Source: Papilionanthe hookeriana x Papilionanthe teres (lineage: Eukaryota; Streptophyta; Magnoliopsida; Asparagales; Orchidaceae). Taken from it: a stretch of 64,000 nt of DNA. The notes below the pieces were generated by a model. That model had not been told where the DNA came from. It did no database searches and worked only from the letters and a program-made list of their open reading frames with translations. Location: positions 76,841,877-76,905,876 of the forward strand of contig CM040426.1 in NCBI GenBank assembly GCA_022702705.1, read 5' to 3'. Positions 41,001 through 53,000 of the stretch are shown here, one piece after another. Numbering within the stretch: the first letter of the stretch is position 1; each line of letters begins with the position of its first letter. A program made the position numbers and the translations under genes.

Positions 41001-44000
41001 TATGGTCGGGTTTCATCTTTCTTGTCTGGTCATCTGATGATGGGTACCATGTTGAACTAAATCTAATATTTGAATAACACCATATCATCTTCCAGACATG
41101 GTTCAGAAATGCCTCATTTCTGATGTGTTGGACCTCCCTCGGTAAGGGCAACTCAGGAATGAGTCTATAGATTTGAATGGCTAGATTTATCTAATATGGG
41201 GTTGACATGCTTTTGGTGTCTGCTTCCTGAACTCAAGAGTGCCTTGGACACTCACCATGAAGTTGGTTGGAGTCTCTCCCCAGGCTCAGCTAGAATTATG
41301 TGCATATTTTCCTCTACAAATGGAATATGGTTCTCCTTCTGTGTCCTCGCTGTCTTTTGTGTCTACTATGTCATTACTTAATTTTTCGAGAACACCTTGC
41401 TCAGTGAAACAGATCACCACCTTGGTTATGCAATCCGATTCAATATTTCAAAATCCGTGGCACTTGCAACACTTTCTGACGGTGACAGATTTAGGGTTGT
41501 AGATTAGTTTCATCTGTTCTCCAATTTGAATCAGCTTTTCATTTGATAGGTTTGCCTTGGGTGTTCTCCTGGGTGTATTATGACTATAACATTCTGAGGT
41601 TGAACTCTATCTGTAAGATGAAATTGTCGCTTGGTGATGTGGTCTCTCTCTTTTGAAGCTAGGATCTGAATATTCTGTCTATAGTAAGCTGGTAGGAACT
41701 GACGTTGCATCTTCTGCTTCATCTTCAGATTCTCCCGTTCTGCCATTCGACCCTATGGATCACGGTTGAGGGTAATTTTCCTTTGGGTTTCATCCTAAAT
41801 GTTCGCAAGGTTTCACTGAATTTAATGAATCTCTCGTTGTATCTCTTTCCAAACCAACATCCGTCCAAATCCTGCAGTCCCCTTTCCATCCTCCCAAAAC
41901 TCCAGCTTACTTTCCAAAACCTGCAGGCCCACTTCCCCTCCTCCCAACCCTGTAGCTGCACTTTCTCCTGACCTCCCCAAACCTGCAGCAGCGGCTCTCC
42001 CTCCCTCCACACATAACCAGCCGCCACCTTCATCCATCTTTGGAAGATTAGGGTTTTGCAGTATCTTTCTTTCATTTTTCTGTTGAGATGTTGTGAGTCA
42101 TCTTTGTAATCGATTTTAATTTCAATAATAATATTTATGTTTCTTTTGTGGTCTGGGCTTTCACCCTCAGGTATCATGAAGAAGGTAGAACAAGATTAGA
42201 TTTTATTTTAGTGTTTGTTTTTGTTAATGTTAGTACTTTATTTAAGAAAAGAGACGAATATATTATTACTTGTGATAGTGAATCTAATAAAATGCAAGTT
42301 AATTATTTTCTTTTGAGAAAAAAGATTGTCAAGAATTTAAAGATTGTATTGGTCATTACAAGTGAAAATTTAAATACTCAATATTGATTATTAGTTTTGA
42401 ATTTTAAGATAATGAATTGTAAGATAAATAATACAATGAAACATTGCAATAGAAGTAGTTGTAGATTCAAAAAGACACTAATTAAATTATTTTTTATGAG
42501 TGAACTTCAAGATTTTAAGATTTAGGATGTTCATGAATAAACTAATTACATGTGGGATAAAGTAACAAATACTAATAAACAAGTGACAAAAGATGCAAGT
42601 TGAGAATCAAAATGAAAAATTTTTATAAATAAAATAGTTGATGGTAGAATGATATTGTACAAGAAAAGATAAAATATACTAAGTTTTGTTATAAAAATTA
42701 TTTTTAATGTAAAAAACTTAGAGAACTGAAAAATATATAAGGTGGCTTGTAACTAAGAGAATAATTTATGATGCTAAAAATTTTGTTTTTTATAATCTTT
42801 ATAATATATTAGATACGAGATGAAAAATTATATATACAAATTAGTCAAGCAAAGAGAAAAGAAGAGTAAAGAATTAATTCAAGTAACGTGTATTAAAGCT
42901 GAAAATTAAAAAAATACTTTCCTTAGAGGAAGATATTTAACATAGGTAGGTGAACTATTTTGAAGACTTTTTAATGAGTTTCTGAAAATAAGATCAACAT
43001 TAGTGATCTTAATATCGCTAAAAATAATAAAATATTTTTTTTTACCGTAGCATCACTAAAAAAGTAGTTAAGGAGGCTTTAAAGAAAAGTATGGGCATAA
43101 AATCAGTTGGACCTGATGATATCCTAATTGAAGTGTGAAAATATTTAAGAGATTTGGGAGTTTTTTGGCTTACTGAACTTTTAATATTATTTTAATAACT
43201 AAAAAGATGCCCAAGGAGCGGAGGAAAAGTAGTTTGGTCCTCATTTTTAAGAATAAAGGGGATGCATAAGAGTGTGAAAATTATTGAGGAATTAGGTTAA
43301 AGTGTCATACTTTAAAATTATGGGAGACTGTAATTGAACATAGGTTAAGACGTAATACAAAGATTTCTCATAATCAGTTTGGATTTATATCGAACAGATC
43401 TACTATGGAAGCTATACATTTATTGAGAGGTTTGATGGAGAAGTATAGAGAGAGTAAGCAGGTACATATAATTTTTGTTGATTTAGAAAAAGCTATCAAT
43501 AAAGTTTGAAGAAATCCTTTGGATAGTTCTAGAGAAAAAAGATATTGACATGACTTATTTTCTAGTCATTAAAAATATGTATACTAGATTTGTTACTTGT
43601 GTTCGAATAGGAGGATTGACCAAGTATTTTATTTTTTCAGTTGGATTACATCCGGGATTGGCTTTTAGCCCATGTTTTTTTGCTTTAATTATGGATGCTC
43701 TTACTAGACATTTCAGGGAGGATGTAGCTTTGTGTATGTTTTTCGCTGATCATATCCTTCCTGTGGGTAAGACCAGAGAAAGAGTTCAAGAGAAACTTGA
43801 ATATGGGGGTATACATTGGAGTCTAAAAGCTTTCGTTTGAATAGATCTAAAACCGAATACATGGAGTGTAATTTTAATAGTAGCAGCTCTAGTGGCAGAT
43901 TTGTAATTATGGTTGATCAAATCATTAAAAGGTGTGAACGTTTTAGATATCTCGGGTCTATTAGTCAAAGTGATGTTGATATAGATGAGGATGTTATTGG

Positions 44001-47000
44001 AACTCGAGTTGGTTGGTTGAAGTGGAGGAATACATCGGGTCTATGATGTGATAGAAAAGTACCGCTTAGACTCAAAGGAAAATTTATAAGATGGTGGTGA
44101 GACTTGAAATGCTCTATGGCGCATAATGTTGGCCTTTAAAAGAGAAGCTTAAACAAAGCTAAGTGTTGCTGAGATGAGAATGGTTAGTTGGATGAATTGC
44201 TTGACAATTAGAGACAAAATGTGAAATGTATATATCTGTAATAGTGTTGGTGTAGCTCCAGTGACAGACAAGATTAGAAAGAGTCGTCTTAGACAGTTTA
44301 ATCACATTAAACACCGACTAATTGATGATCTGGTTAGGAGAGTGGATATTTTAGATTTGACTTATGTTAACAAAGACAGAGGTAGACCTAAAAAAGCTTG
44401 GGTACATTGTATTAAAAATGATCTTAACTTATTAGAATTAAATTAAAATATGACACTCAATAGGAAGCAATGTAGAAACAAGGATTGATTTTGCCGACCC
44501 CACTTCGTGGGATAAAGGCTTGTTGTTGTTGATGTTGTTCTCCATCTAAACAAAGAGAGAATCCTTTCAATCTCACCAACTCTCTCACTTTCTCTCTCTA
44601 CATACTAGAGAGAAAGAATACTGTTTGTCTATTTCAATCTCTCTCTATTTTTATATTTATGGGGGATTGACATACATAATACTCAAAAGATGTTTACTTT
44701 CATATCTAACAGTTAAAATTCATGTTTCTTACATGTCACCTCGAACTATTGAATAGAAGATTTCCACCACATGTTGTTTTTTTGTTTTGTTGTTACAGTT
44801 TTTTAACATTCCTATTTTCAAATAAATTATCATAGTGGATTTGTGTTAGCAAACATATTCCTAAACAATAGTATTAACCTAGAATAGATCTTCTACAAGC
44901 ATTTGACAGAATTTCTGAACAGCTTGACCTGGCTTTTAGAAGGGATTTTGATGAGACTTTGAATGTCTCGGCTGAGGAGGTATTTGAGATCAGGAACATA
45001 TTCCTCTGTGATTTTTAGCATTTTGTGCATTGTTCTTTTTGTAATATTTAGCATTGTTCTGTTTGGGCAGATCCAATTCAAGAGGCTGTCAAAGTGTCTC
45101 CTTGTTTGGACAGAACATAAGATGTACTGGATTGCCTCTCGATTTCTACTTCTGGGATTCCAGTTAGAGCTATACTCTTCTAAGGAATATTGTATGGTAT
45201 ATTGGTATATGTACGTTACTTTTGTGATTCTTTTAGAGAAGATGCAAGTGCCAATCAACTACTCTGCCATGCAAAGGCGGATCAGCTGCTCTGTTGATGA
45301 CTGTAAGTATCATATTTGTTTTACCAAATATTTTCTCGGATGATTTACATATATACCACTCAATACCTATGTATTTACATGTCTAACGACTAAACCTCAA
45401 TATTTACATAAATACCACCGTACCTATGCATTAAAAGGTGTATTTCACTTTTTAAATAGTGGCATACTTTATGTAATATGAAAGATTTGGGTGGTATCAA
45501 TGTAATAAATAATGTTTAGGTGTTAGACGTGTAAGTATATAAGAATTGGGTTGTATATATGTAAATGCCCCATTCTTCTTTCATATGTGCTAACATTCAT
45601 GCCTTTTTTCGTTTTCTGCTTAATGAAAACGAAATTCTCCGTTTAAAAGCTAGTGTCTGATCATGTTGCATTTTTCTGAACTTTTTTAATCTTCGATTTA
45701 GTTTTTCTTTGAGAACCTATTTCAGTTCCTAAAGCCGATTGAATTTCAAAGGAGGATTCCATAAACTTATTCTTGCTTTTGAGAAACAATTGCTCAAGTT
45801 TATTATGATCCAAGTATTGGTTAATCTATCTGATGCTTATATTCCTCTATTTGTTTACATTTGTTAAAGTGCTATAACCATAATTAACGCAAGAACACTC
45901 GATATTAAAGTGAATAAAATATTTTTTTTTCAAAAGACCCAAATGGCTAGTATAGATTATTAGGTTTTGTCTGAATGGAGGAAGGCATTGAGGTTGCTTA
46001 TGTGGATGAATATATGTTGGTGCTTTTTGCTATGGCCAAATTATTAGATTTACTGTATCTTTTTTTTCTTTTTGTTAGTGGTAAAGATACCATGCATAAT
46101 CTTCACTAGATTCACTGCTCTCTTCATTATCTCTATATTTGCATTATTGATGACAGTGTGTCAGGATGATTATACATGTCTCTTCTACGCCAATGCTAAT
46201 TTTATCTTCCATTGCCCTATCTTGTATTAGAGGATCAGTAACAATACTTGTCTTTTAAGCTTTATTCTATATGGCTATTTATATGTTATCTGTATCTCAT
46301 CGTCTTGTCACATTTATGATCTAAGTGTATACTCTTGTGCTTTTTTTTAATGATTTTATGGTTTATTTCTATAAATTATTATCTCCTATTTATGGAATGG
46401 TTATTGCTAGCACCTTTCTAAATTATTTCTCGGTCCTTCCTTTAATCATATATATCTCACTTTCATTTTTTGCATATATTATATATTTTATTTTACAATC
46501 TCTTTCAATATGTTACTTCTATCCCAACATAATTACCAGTTGAGGCGTTGACGTCGATCTAGGGTTCTTATTATGGAAAGATCATGGGAGGGGTCGCATC
46601 TTGGTAGGAAGAGAAACCGAGGAAAATAAATGCTAGTGATGATTGAAAATGGGTGAGACGGGAAGTTGGATAGCAAGCTGCATGCATAAAACATGTAGGC
46701 AGCGACTGCGGAGGTATGAGAAGTCTTTGGATTTCCGGGGAAGATTATTTTTTTAGGAGCCGTTTGATTTGTTGAAAATGAAATGCAATGAAAAAAGTTT
46801 GCAGAATACTTTAATTATAATGTATTTGAAATACTTTTGAGTTGTTGGTTCACTGTAAAATAAATATAATACTTTTTTTTTGTTTGATTTGAAATAGATT
46901 GAAAACTATCTATTTTAAAATATATTTTTTTATTCGGTGGTGACGGGATGCTGATAGAAGGGCAGCAGGGGTGGGTTGGTAGGCGATGCAGTAGACAGCC

Positions 47001-50000
47001 GGTGGTCGGCAACTACTGCGGATGACTGCGGGCAGTGACGGCGGGAAACTGTAACACTTGTGAGGTGCGGCTGCGGCGGGCGGCCGATGACTGACGTTGG
47101 TACACTGTTAGTGATGATCGTGGAGGATAGCAGGCGGTCCCAAACGGCAGACTATGGCTATGGGCGGGCGACAACGGTTGTAGTGGTGGTGGCGTCGACT
47201 AGCATGCGGCGACGACGATGGTAACTAGAGGCAGCGAGCAAGCGACAGCTGTGGCGGATGTGGGCAGGGGGAAACAACTTGCCTATTGCATTTTACATGA
47301 ACTGTGTATTTCAAATTCGGCCAAATTTTCTGAATTCTAAATTCAGCCAAATGAATTACGGTTTAAACTTCAAACTCATTCATGCTTCACATTATATTTG
47401 TAATTCTTCAGATCAAACATATAATTTTCGCAAATCACTGTAAAAGAATTACATTACACAACAACTTTATTCAACAAAACAGCTCCTTAATCCAATTTGG
47501 ATATGGATACACTTAATGAGAAAGATCCATGGATACAATACTCCGACAAGAAGGAATTTGAGAAAACAATCTCCCATAAATTAAAATCCTAAAGTTTTCA
47601 AACTAGGTTCTATGCATTATACTTTTACTAAGACATCAATGAAACCCTAATTCTAATTTAAAAAAAAAATGTAGTATGCCCATAAGGATCGGTGCAACAC
47701 AGGTTAGAAAATTCTCGCTATATTGTCTGACATGATAGGAAATCCTGGCTCGTGTCCTGTGCCGCTTGGGCGGGAGACTCCTGCATCATTCTTCTGAAAT
47801 ATAGAGGCAACGCCTTCTTTGGAAGCTTCTGGATTCTCATAGCACGATCACAAGTCCATGATGTTAAATGTAGAGAAAATATGATATTCTCCAAATAGTT
47901 CAATTTTGTATGAATTATAATTGATTTTTGTAAAAATGTTGAAGGAATCACTAGTTATAGGCTTAAGTTTCTCAAATGAACTTGTAGGAAAATCCTCCTT
48001 CAATTTGATCCACATGAAGTTACCTTAAAGTGTTGGGCCTTCTTAAACTTTTTTGCCTGCTTTTGTTATTTAGCATTTTACTTTGTAATCTCCTCTTTTA
48101 ATGCAACACCTGAATGTCCTTTAATTTGGTTCCAACATTAGCATTGAGCTCAATAATAAGGAGTATAGGGATCAAATCCAGTGGGGTGAAGGGATTCTTC
48201 CCATAAACTATTTTGAAGCGGTTGTGTCCAGTAGAATGATTATAAACGAACTCAACTTAGGTGAGGATCAAATCCCACAATTTGATATCCTTTCCCACGA
48301 AACATTTGAGGAGATTTTCCAAACAACGATTTATAGCATCCATTTGTCTATCTGTCTTATGGTGTAATGCCAAGCTAAAATGGAATTTTGTATCTTACGC
48401 ACCCCATAAGGTGCTTTAAAGTGACTTGGAAATGGATTTATCCAAATGATTTAGACCCATATTTATGCCATCGAGATTTAGCCAAATGATATACTCCGCA
48501 CTATTTGATATGTCTCTCCACGTTATATACCATCATTGGCCAAAAAAGTTTTGTTTCTCTAAGGAAAGAGTTTTTCTCTTGATATTGAACTTAAATCTCC
48601 GGAATGCCCCCATCATTGGCATACAAATCCTTAAGTAGTTCAAGCCCAACTATCGTAGACTGTATATACTACAAATTAAAAATAAATAAATGATGATTAC
48701 TCAAGGCATCAACGACTTTATTTTGGATCTTAGCTTTGTGCTTAAGCACAAATGAAAAAAAAGGAGAGGAATGCCCCCACATTGCATGTCTGTCCTTTAA
48801 CTTGCTCTGTCTATTAAAAAAAATTTATAGTCTCATGATTAGTGTAGTGAACGAACTCATTCGCCAACAAATAATGATTCCAATGGTTGAGGGCTTTCAC
48901 TATATGAACTTCCACTCCTAAGGAAAATATTTTCTTGTGAACTCACTCAACTTCTCATTCAAGAAGGCAATTTGTTGTCCACCTTGAATCAGTAAAGCTC
49001 CAATTCTTACCTTGAAGGCATCACAATCTACCTCAAACACTTGGTTGAAGTCGAGAAGGGCTAGGATAGGGACCTCAGTAATTTATTTCTTTAAAGATGC
49101 AAGGCTAGCCCGTGCTTTATCTGACCAAGTGAATCAATTGGATCCAATGAGCTATGTTAAGAGAGTTGTGATCAAGCTAAAATGTTGATAAATCTCCTAT
49201 AAGAAGTCAACCCATGAAATTGACTTACCAAAGAATGATTGTGAGTTGGGCCAATTCTTACTAGCTTCGATTTTTGAGGGGTCTATCTTAATGTCAACAA
49301 TTGAAATTATATATTGTAGGAAGCATACTTACTATGTTAGAAAATGACACTTTTTCGAGAGGCCATGCAACTTCTTTGTTGGAAGAACTTCAAAAACTTA
49401 TAGTATATCTTGCAAATGCTTCTTCTCTAAGTGATTATAAACCAATATATCGTCAAAGTACACAACCATAACTTTTTTAATGAAAGTTAAAAAATTTTTA
49501 TTGGTCAGCTTCATAAAGTTACTTAGAGCATTAGGCCGAATGGGATGATTATTCACTTATATAGTCCATCTCATGCCTTCAATGCCATCTTTTTCTTATT
49601 CCTAGACCTCGTTTGAATACGGTGACATCCATTATGTAACCTTACCTCAGAAAAAGTTCTATCTCCATGCTAATCTCGGAACGGGAAACCAATACATGAT
49701 GGTAATTTTGTTCGTTGCTTTGCTATCAATGCACATGAGCCATGGCCCATTCTTTTTATTACAATCAATGTTAGTATGACACATAGATTGATGCTTTCAC
49801 GATCTGTCCTTGAGTCATCAAATCCTTAACATATTTTTGAAGCTAATTCTCTGTTGGTCGCATACAGTAGATTGGTTTATTGGACAACACTAATGCTTAG
49901 ATGAGATCTATTTTGTGTTGAGTCTCTCGTAGGAGTGATAATTTTGGTGATAGGATGTTAGTCAGAATATCTTGAAACTCCAATAGAAGTTGCACTATCC

Positions 50001-53000
50001 CAAACTTCGGATCTTGTATTACTGACCTCCAACATCACCAAGACCAGCTTCACGGATGCTTCTCTCATAGAAGTAAAAACATAGCATGAGGTACTATTGC
50101 TCTCATTTCTGTCTAAATACTTATCATTGCTAACTTCTTCAATGGCAGAAAGACATCGTGTTTCCCTTGATTGATAGATGAGTGGCGTTTTGTGCCATCC
50201 TGAAGTGTACCCCGTTTATATTGTCGTGATCAACAAAAAAGAATGTGACATGCATTCATAGACATGACACCAATCACACATGATCTCGTAGTTTGTCTCT
50301 AATAGAAAACTCTGTCATTCATTGACCTAACATCAACCACACCTGACCTTGTAATTTATCTCTAATAGAAAACTCTACCAAACATCCCTTATGAACATTG
50401 AACTCATTTTCTTCTTCAGCTAAGTCGAGGAATATGACTGAGAATGTTTATGGATGGTGAGATTCAACCTATCCACTATTTTTTAGCAATATATTCTTAT
50501 AACAATCTCAGTCTATTATGAGAGTGCATGTTTTTTCCTTCACAGTACGATGAGTATGGAAAATGTTATGCACTTATGTGAGTCAATATTGATTTCTATT
50601 GGGCTTGGTCTAGAGAGCTCGTCAAGCCAAAAGCATATCACCATTGTCTATGGGTAGCTGGTAATCTTCTTCATCTTCCTCTCTAAAATCTCCACTATCT
50701 GCTTCTTTCACTACAACTTGCTCAATAAAAGTAATCACTTTCTTGTTTGCCCAGTTGGATGCAATTTTCCCACATCTATGACACTTAAATCACCTCCTAA
50801 TTGAAATATCTTGGTTGTTTTGGATAGGTTGGTCAATGTGCTTTTGTTATTTAATCGATGTTCAAACCTTATTTGAAGGGTGGAGTGGACTTGGTGCTAT
50901 TCTGTTTCTTCTCCAACTTAAGGGCTAGAGTTTGGACAACCTGTAGAGTCTAATAAGGTGGTAACCACATCACATTGCTAATGGATGGTTTCAATTCTCC
51001 AAGTCACGAGACTAATTATGGTCTATTATGGCTCCACCAACTCAACCTTCTATATAAGCTATTCAAACTCGTTGGTGTTCTCTACTGATAAATCCTTCTA
51101 TTGCAAATGTAGTCTCAATAAGATAACTAGTTTGTTATGTGTTGGGATATACTGCAATGCATCTCTCATTTTTTCTCAGATTTGGTCGTGATCTTGCTTT
51201 TTTAGTCACGCTAACACAGACACTTCAAATTAACCCACCATAGAAAAGCACTCTTTTTTAACATAATGACAATTAGCTTCACCCTTCTATCAGACTGAAT
51301 ATCCTTGAATTCAAATATTTTTTCTATTGTTTGATGCCGCTTAATGAATCTCTTCGACAGTATGGTGTCCCTTTCTCCTAATTAGGGTTTCACGCAAAAA
51401 TAGGAACATGGTTTTCAGCAGCTCAAAGGTGAGAGGATGAGCGTAGATGAATTCGGTAATGTGGATTTATATTCAAGAGGGGAAAATAAATCCTTAAAAA
51501 TATAGGGTTTGTTAGGTTTTGATACCAAATAATAACTATCTAGGATTTTCAGACAGTGTACGCGGGATGGGTTGAATCTTGATAGGAATAGCAATAGAGG
51601 AAAAAACTAGTGACAACTGAATATGGGTGGGATAGCAAGCTGGACGCAAAAAACAACAGGTAGACAACACTGCTAAGGTATAGAAAGGTCTTTAGACATC
51701 CGGGAGAGGTTGCTACCTTGTTTCAATTAGGCTACCAGCACATCACTTGAGAAAGATACAAGGGTATATCACTTTGGCAAGAAATAATTAAAGAAAATAA
51801 TCTCTTTTACATAAATAAAAATTCCGAAGTTATAAAATCAGGTACTAAGCAACATACTTTTTCAAAGACATCAATAAATCTAATTCTAATTAAAAAATAA
51901 AGGAAAATAGGGCCACCAAGGACTGATGGCCAGCGGGCAGGAAAATTCTCGGTAATATCTCACTGGAACGAATATCCTGTCCTATGTCTCGTCCGGCCTG
52001 GCTGGACTATCCCACGTAGGTTTTGTTTAGACATCTTTTAATGGCAAAAATTGCAACTTTTAATGGTAAACATATGTACCGTACCAGAGAATTTCTGAAA
52101 TTAAATTTGTACCTGCTTCATGGAAGTTGTTCATTAACCTCTATATCCATCTATAGATTTATATCTTCAAATTGCACCATAGAATAGAAAAATGTTGATT
52201 AGTTTTGTTTTCATGTTGCAAGTTGATTTTAGTTTCGGCAGTCCATAGTCCAAATCTGGGGATCTTTTCCTTCTATTCTAGTGTTTTAGCTGCCAATGAC
52301 TTGTAATTTTGCATGTGCCACTTAGCTAAAAACCATAGTGTGATGTTAAATCCATGTTGTATTATTGTGGATTCATTCAAATTCATTTGAGATTGTAGAT
52401 TTAGCCTCCGTTTGGGGCAGCTTATTGGACTGCGGTGGTGTTTTCAAAACACCACCGCAGTGTTTGAAAAAAACGTTGGGTCAGCTTATTGCTACCGCTC
52501 CAATAAGCTGATAGGGATTTTGTTAATAGTTCGCGAAGCAGGAGAAGACCCGCGTTCTGGCGTCTGAATAGCGCGTTAGGGAAGATTTTCCTGTCGTGCC
52601 CCTCCGCTCTCCCTCGCGCTCGCCTTCCCGATCTTCCTTTTCTTCCTCACCCTCGCCGAGATCGACACCAATGTAGCTGCTCGCGTCGCTTTTCCGATGT
52701 CCCTCGCATCGCAGTGTCGCTTCTCGCTCGCTCGCTCTCGCACCTCTCCATTTCTGAGAGGAATGGCGATCAGAGAGAGGAATGGCGATGGTGGTTGCTC
52801 GCTCGCTTGCTCTCGCTTCTCGCTCGCTCGCTCCCAAGCCTCGCACCTCTCCATTTCTGCTCTCTCGATCATCTGCTGCTCTCTCTCTTCTTGTCCTCTT
52901 CTCCCAGCCCCATTCCTCCTTTGAAGCCAAGGCCTTCGCCTTGCCTAAAGAAGACATCGTTTCTTCTTCTATTGTTTCTGATGCTTCCAAGCAAGCAAAA

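Larger units (their letters stand above)
46549..52014 (-). mobile_element. Ty3/gypsy element C with both LTRs
   Basis: A complete-outline, decayed gypsy element on the minus strand: 5' LTR 51529-52014, primer binding site 51515-51527, gag 50700-51500, pol about 47900-50400, 3' LTR 46549-47785. The RT catalytic block reads [13 protein letters not shown] (about 49474-49436) and keeps its two aspartates. A zinc knuckle remnant, [11 protein letters not shown], is near 50790. Many stops disrupt the frame. The LTRs differ visibly along their length, which points to an old insertion. Confidence 0.85.

Noticed and set aside
44963..45070. Reading exon 6 and exon 7 as one exon
   Set aside because: The exon 6 frame meets a stop soon after 44979 and the family length fits only with the 91 bp intron removed.
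46544..52019. 5 bp target-site duplication for gypsy element C
   Set aside because: GGCGT on the left and CGTAG on the right do not match; the outer ends have decayed.
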